From JANNYA01 sp031422315 (GTDB lineage: Bacteria; Pseudomonadota; Gammaproteobacteria; Xanthomonadales; SZUA-5), in NCBI GenBank assembly GCA_031422315.1, contig JANOQN010000052.1, forward strand, positions 1 to 56,609: 56,609 nt of DNA, in the 5' to 3' direction. The notes beneath the pieces were generated by a model. It was not told the DNA's origin. It saw only the letters and a program-made list of their open reading frames with translations, and ran no database searches. Positions 53,973 through 56,609 of the stretch are shown here, piece after piece. The stretch's first letter is position 1; every line of letters begins with the position of its first letter. A program made the position numbers and the translations under genes.

Positions 53973-54932
53973 ATGTCGAGCGCAATACAGTTAAAAAATA
54001 GCGCGCCGCTGGCCAAGATCAACCTGAGCGATTCCGAATTCTACAAATTAGCGGAAGTGCCGGCTGAACTCGAATGGTTCGCTAATATCGACAATCCGCA
54101 GACTCGGCGCGCGTATCAGGCCGACATCGCCGACTTTCAGGCCTTTTCAGGAATCCATGCGCCGGCGCAATTTCGAATCGTTTCGCGTGGCCATGTTTTA
54201 GCCTGGCGCAAATCACTGGAGCTGCGCGCCTGTTCGCCGGCCACGCTGCGGCGGAAGTTGGCGGCACTGAGCTCATTGTTCGAGTATTTGTGTGAGCGCA
54301 ACTGCGTATCGACTAATCCAGTGAAAGGCGTCAAGCGGCCGCGCGTGGAATCCAATGAAGGAAAAACGCCAGCGCTTTCTGATGCGCAAGCGCGGCAATT
54401 GCTGGCTGCACCCGACGTGACAACGCTAAAAGGTAAGCGCGATCGCGCGATTCTAGCCGTGTTGCTTTATCACGGGCTGCGGCGCGCGGAACTGTGCGCA
54501 TTAAGCCGGCGCGACATTGAGCAGCGGCGTGGTGTCAATCACCTGCGCGTGGAGGGCAAAGGCGCGAAGATTCGCTACGTGCCATTGCATCCGCTGGCTG
54601 CGGCCGCAATTCAAGACTATGTAGATGCGACGGGTGAGCGGTTGCCGGTGACGCCTTTGTTTTGTGGGCTTCGCGGTCAAAATCGGCTGAGTGCCAGCGC
54701 GGTTTACCAGAATGTGGTGCTGCTCTACGGTAAAGCTATGGGCCTCTCGGCTATGCCGCTATTTGGGCCGCACGTGATGCGTGCAACGGCGGCGACTAAC
54801 GCGCTCGATAACGGCGCTGACATTGCAAAAGTCCAGGAGTGGCTTGGTCATGCGAACATTCAAACTACCCGGCTTTATGATCGCAGGCAGTCGCGCCCGG
54901 AGGATTCGCCTACTTTTCGGGTGGCGTATTGA
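53973..54932 (+). CDS. XerC/D-like tyrosine recombinase
   Basis: 319 residues. Core-binding domain about 30-120, then the catalytic domain: HGLRRAEL (R170/171), Lys in EGKGAKIRYVPL, GPHVMR (H267, R270), LGHANIQTTRLYD (H293, Y302). It lacks the extra region of integron integrases. It starts 2 bases after the DUF5615 stop and is followed by a 14-bp perfect hairpin. Could resolve dimers of the element or mobilise the accessory block; it is distinct from the ICE integrase at 25287-26231. Confidence 0.88.
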   Translation: MSSAIQLKNSAPLAKINLSDSEFYKLAEVPAELEWFANIDNPQTRRAYQADIADFQAFSGIHAPAQFRIVSRGHVLAWRKSLELRACSPATLRRKLAALSSLFEYLCERNCVSTNPVKGVKRPRVESNEGKTPALSDAQARQLLAAPDVTTLKGKRDRAILAVLLYHGLRRAELCALSRRDIEQRRGVNHLRVEGKGAKIRYVPLHPLAAAAIQDYVDATGERLPVTPLFCGLRGQNRLSASAVYQNVVLLYGKAMGLSAMPLFGPHVMRATAATNALDNGADIAKVQEWLGHANIQTTRLYDRRQSRPEDSPTFRVAY

Positions 54933-54952
54933 GAGAGCCAACATTTGACAAG

Positions 54953-54987
54953 CCTATGAAGCGCTCTGTAACTGAGCGCTTCATAGG
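54953..54987. terminator. Large perfect hairpin, probable terminator
   Basis: CCTATGAAGCGCTC-TGTAACT-GAGCGCTTCATAGG, 14 perfect pairs with a 7-base loop, 20 bases after the recombinase stop and followed by TTGGTTTTC. Long for a terminator and only moderately T-rich behind it, so a recombinase recognition structure is the alternative. Confidence 0.6.
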
Positions 54988-55048
54988 TTGGTTTTCGCTA
55001 ACGTATACGCTGCCGCAAAAGTTATGTAGTACGAACACCTGCTATTGC

Positions 55049-55384
55049 CTACGCTGAGGCATGGCTGCGCCCGTGGTCTTGAAGTAAAGCACTTAGCTGG
55101 CCTGTAGCAAAAAGCGGGAGCCCGCTTGCTGAAAGAAATTGGTGCGCGAGCCTTTCAGCGGTTTCAGTCTCACCTGCTTTGTATGAAAGCGAAACGCAAC
55201 TCACTGCCGTAATTCCGAAGGTGCGAGGCGTGTGCAACAAGTCAATAAAACCCAACGCTACGCTCTCGTGGCGAGCAGCGATTGAAAAAAGCCGCTTCGA
55301 CTCTTCAGTTTCTCCGAGTCTACTTGCTTCGTGGGCTTTAACTGCTGCGGCTTCACTTCGGCGATGGTTTTGAAGCCAAGTCAT
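55049..55384 (-). CDS. Conserved-looking hypothetical helical protein (111 aa)
   Basis: 111 residues, all helical and TPR-like: MTWLQNHRRSEAAAVKAHEA, FGITAVSCVSLSYKAGE, AERLAHQFLSASGLP-FA. The MTWL-NHRRSE start and the GITAVS block recall a widespread uncharacterised family found in many phyla. No partner genes adjacent. Confidence 0.65.
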   Translation of the reverse strand: MTWLQNHRRSEAAAVKAHEASRLGETEESKRLFSIAARHESVALGFIDLLHTPRTFGITAVSCVSLSYKAGETETAERLAHQFLSASGLPLFATGQLSALLQDHGRSHASA

Positions 55385-55450
55385 GAAATCACCGTTCCTG
55401 ATCTAAGCGCTCTACATTGAAACGCACTATACAACAAATTTAACTCTTAT

Positions 55451-55468
55451 TTATATTGTACAATATAA
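55451..55468. promoter_or_regulatory. Perfect 18-bp palindrome at the start of the SprT-like gene
   Basis: TTATATTGT-ACAATATAA, two bases before ATG 55471. It covers the ribosome-binding position, where no Shine-Dalgarno-like sequence is present, so a bound repressor (or an RNA hairpin) would block translation or transcription of the gene. Confidence 0.7.
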
Positions 55469-55470
55469 AA

Positions 55471-56190
55471 ATGACGCCAACACTGACCACCGCCCAAGAA
55501 TTCCAAGCCGCATACGATCACTTCAACCGGCGCTTGTTCAATGGCGAGTTGCCGGCATGCCTCATCACCCTTCAACGCACTATCAATTGCATGGGTTATT
55601 ATTTTTTCGAACGTTTCGTGCGCGCCGATGGTCAGCGTACGGATGAAATCGCTATGAACCCAGAGTTTTTTGCAGGTCGGCCGATTTTGGAGACGCTGCA
55701 AACGCTCGTGCATGAAATGGCGCATATGTGGCAATACCACTTTGGCAAGCCAAGCGTTAAGTCGTACCACAATAAGCAATGGGCCGCCAAAATGGAGGCG
55801 ATTGGGTTGATGCCATCCAGCACCGGCGCGCCCGGAGGCGCTCGCACCGGTCAGCAAATGGCTGATTACGCGATTGCCGGCAGCGCATTTATGTTGGCTA
55901 GCGAAGAATTGGTCAGCAACCAGTTTCAGGTGTCGTGGTGCGACCGGTTCTTTGTGCCGATGCGCGTGAGTTTGGGCAGCACGGATGAAGGTAAAGCGCT
56001 CTCTGCAGTATCGTCGCTATTGGCAGTGCAGCCGGTGTCCAGTCGATTAGTTTCACCAATTCAATCGGAAAGCCGATCAACGCGCTCAAAATACCGGTGC
56101 CCGAGTTGTGAAGTGCAGGCATGGGGCAAGCCAGGCTTAAGACTATTGTGTGAAGAGTGCGAGCAATCACTAGAGGATGTAGGCGCTTGA
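55471..56190 (+). CDS. SprT-like metalloprotease-domain protein with C-terminal zinc ribbon
   Basis: 239 residues from ATG 55471. SprT-like domain: FNRRLFNGELPACLITLQRT, IAMNPEFF, and the zinc motif HEMAH at 81-85. The C-terminus carries CPSC (210-213) and CEEC (227-230) as a zinc ribbon. Related to Spartan-type proteases that cut DNA-protein crosslinks. In conjugative elements such proteins are frequent cargo and may clear relaxase adducts or host proteins; that role is inference. Likely regulated through the palindrome at its start. Confidence 0.85.
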   Translation: MTPTLTTAQEFQAAYDHFNRRLFNGELPACLITLQRTINCMGYYFFERFVRADGQRTDEIAMNPEFFAGRPILETLQTLVHEMAHMWQYHFGKPSVKSYHNKQWAAKMEAIGLMPSSTGAPGGARTGQQMADYAIAGSAFMLASEELVSNQFQVSWCDRFFVPMRVSLGSTDEGKALSAVSSLLAVQPVSSRLVSPIQSESRSTRSKYRCPSCEVQAWGKPGLRLLCEECEQSLEDVGA

Positions 56191-56256
56191 TAGCGTTCTC
56201 ACGCAGTGCGAATAAATAGCTGTATGTTTGACCAGTAATTCTTGAGGAGCAAGGCC

Positions 56257-56609
56257 ATGGGTAAAGAAAGCAAAATCGAATGGACGCACCACACCTTTAA
56301 TCCCTGGTGGGGCTGCATTCGCGTTTCACCGGCGTGCAAGTTTTGCTATGCGGATACCTGGGCCAAGCGCTTAGGTGCCGATTTATGGAGCGCAAACGCC
56401 GAGCGGCGCTTTTTTACCGATACGCATTGGAATGAGCCGCTCAAATGGAATCGGGAGGCAATTGCCAAAGGTGAACGCCGGCGCGTTTTCTGCGCATCGA
56501 TGGCCGACGTGTTTGAAGACAAACGTGAACTTGACTTGCCGCGTGAACGGCTTTGGCGGCTGATTGAAGCCACACCGCAGCTTGACTGGCTATTGCTGAC
56601 TAAGCGGAT
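56257..56609 (+). CDS. DUF5131/phage Gp37-Gp68 family protein (partial, runs off the window)
   Basis: ATG 56257 after GAGGAGCAAGGCC; 117 codons visible. SKIEWTHHTFNPWWGCIRVS and PACKFCYADTWAKR match the family start, with a C-x6-C-x2-C cluster like a radical-SAM iron-sulfur site. VFCASMADVFEDKRE and DWLLLTKR follow as expected. Function unknown; common in phages and mobile elements. Confidence 0.85.
   Translation, partial: MGKESKIEWTHHTFNPWWGCIRVSPACKFCYADTWAKRLGADLWSANAERRFFTDTHWNEPLKWNREAIAKGERRRVFCASMADVFEDKRELDLPRERLWRLIEATPQLDWLLLTKR

Overview
The window looks like a gammaproteobacterial chromosome carrying integrative and conjugative element (ICE) DNA of the PFGI-1/ICEclc/PAPI-1 family, which uses a type G (MPF-G) conjugation system. 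The host call rests on the csrA - tRNA-Ser(GCT) - tRNA-Arg(ACG) cluster at 20.0-20.5 kb, the arrangement known from E. coli and relatives, with UPF0149 (YecA-like), HI0933-like and cardiolipin synthase genes nearby. Base composition looks moderate, about half G+C by eye. Everything here was read by eye; no database search was run.

Region 1 (1-16 kb, almost all minus strand) is an ICE replication/partition module plus cargo. It abuts the 3' end of a complete tRNA-Lys(TTT) at 15980-16055. Reading leftward from the tRNA: parA, parB, a 26-codon micro-ORF, DUF2857, a small membrane protein, a STY4528-like wHTH replication protein, an unusual ORF made of five 48-bp palindromic repeats, PFL_4669-family and DUF3158-like genes. 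Nearly all are joined by 4-base ATGA-type overlaps. Next come about ten coupled genes for unknown, mostly small membrane proteins, two tandem Uma2-family nucleases, an EptA-like phosphoethanolamine transferase, a structured intergenic stretch, a pair of paralogous membrane proteins and an AAA-ATPase/PD-(D/E)XK protein.

Region 2 (16-24.2 kb) is core-like: an HI0933-family flavoprotein, a sigma-54/IHF promoter driving a 56-residue protein and a beta-repeat envelope protein, a lipoprotein esterase, two tRNAs, csrA, a nitrilase-superfamily protein lacking the catalytic Cys and Lys, a UPF0149 protein and cardiolipin synthase. Both edges carry relics of ICE-type genes: the tail of a DUF1703-like ATPase at 16.3 kb and the tail of a traG-like gene at 24.3 kb.

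Region 3 (24.4-49.4 kb) starts with a 46-nt 3' fragment of a CAT-anticodon tRNA, read as an attachment site. A ParD/ParE-like pair, a tyrosine integrase and a MobH/TraI relaxase follow. A 464-bp divergent spacer with palindromes and direct repeats is the best oriT candidate. Then comes a nearly complete type G conjugation operon on the plus strand (PFL_4693 family, VirB1-like, TraD, pilus and core-complex proteins, TraC, TraU-like, TraG). Minus-strand cargo, a CsgG/peptidoglycan-binding lipoprotein and a methyltransferase close the block.

Region 4 (49.4-56.6 kb) is accessory DNA: an RHH-like protein, ssb, small membrane proteins (one gene with an in-frame amber codon), three more toxin-antitoxin modules (one broken by a nonsense codon), a Xer-like recombinase with a large hairpin after it, a SprT-like protease behind a perfect 18-bp palindrome, and the start of a DUF5131 gene that leaves the window.

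The partition half and the transfer half of what is normally one ICE lie on opposite sides of an 8-kb core block. They could be two elements at two tRNA genes or one element split by rearrangement. The most novel-looking material is the coupled, palindrome-built ORF pair at 10.9-12.6 kb and the coupled gene string at 6.0-9.5 kb.
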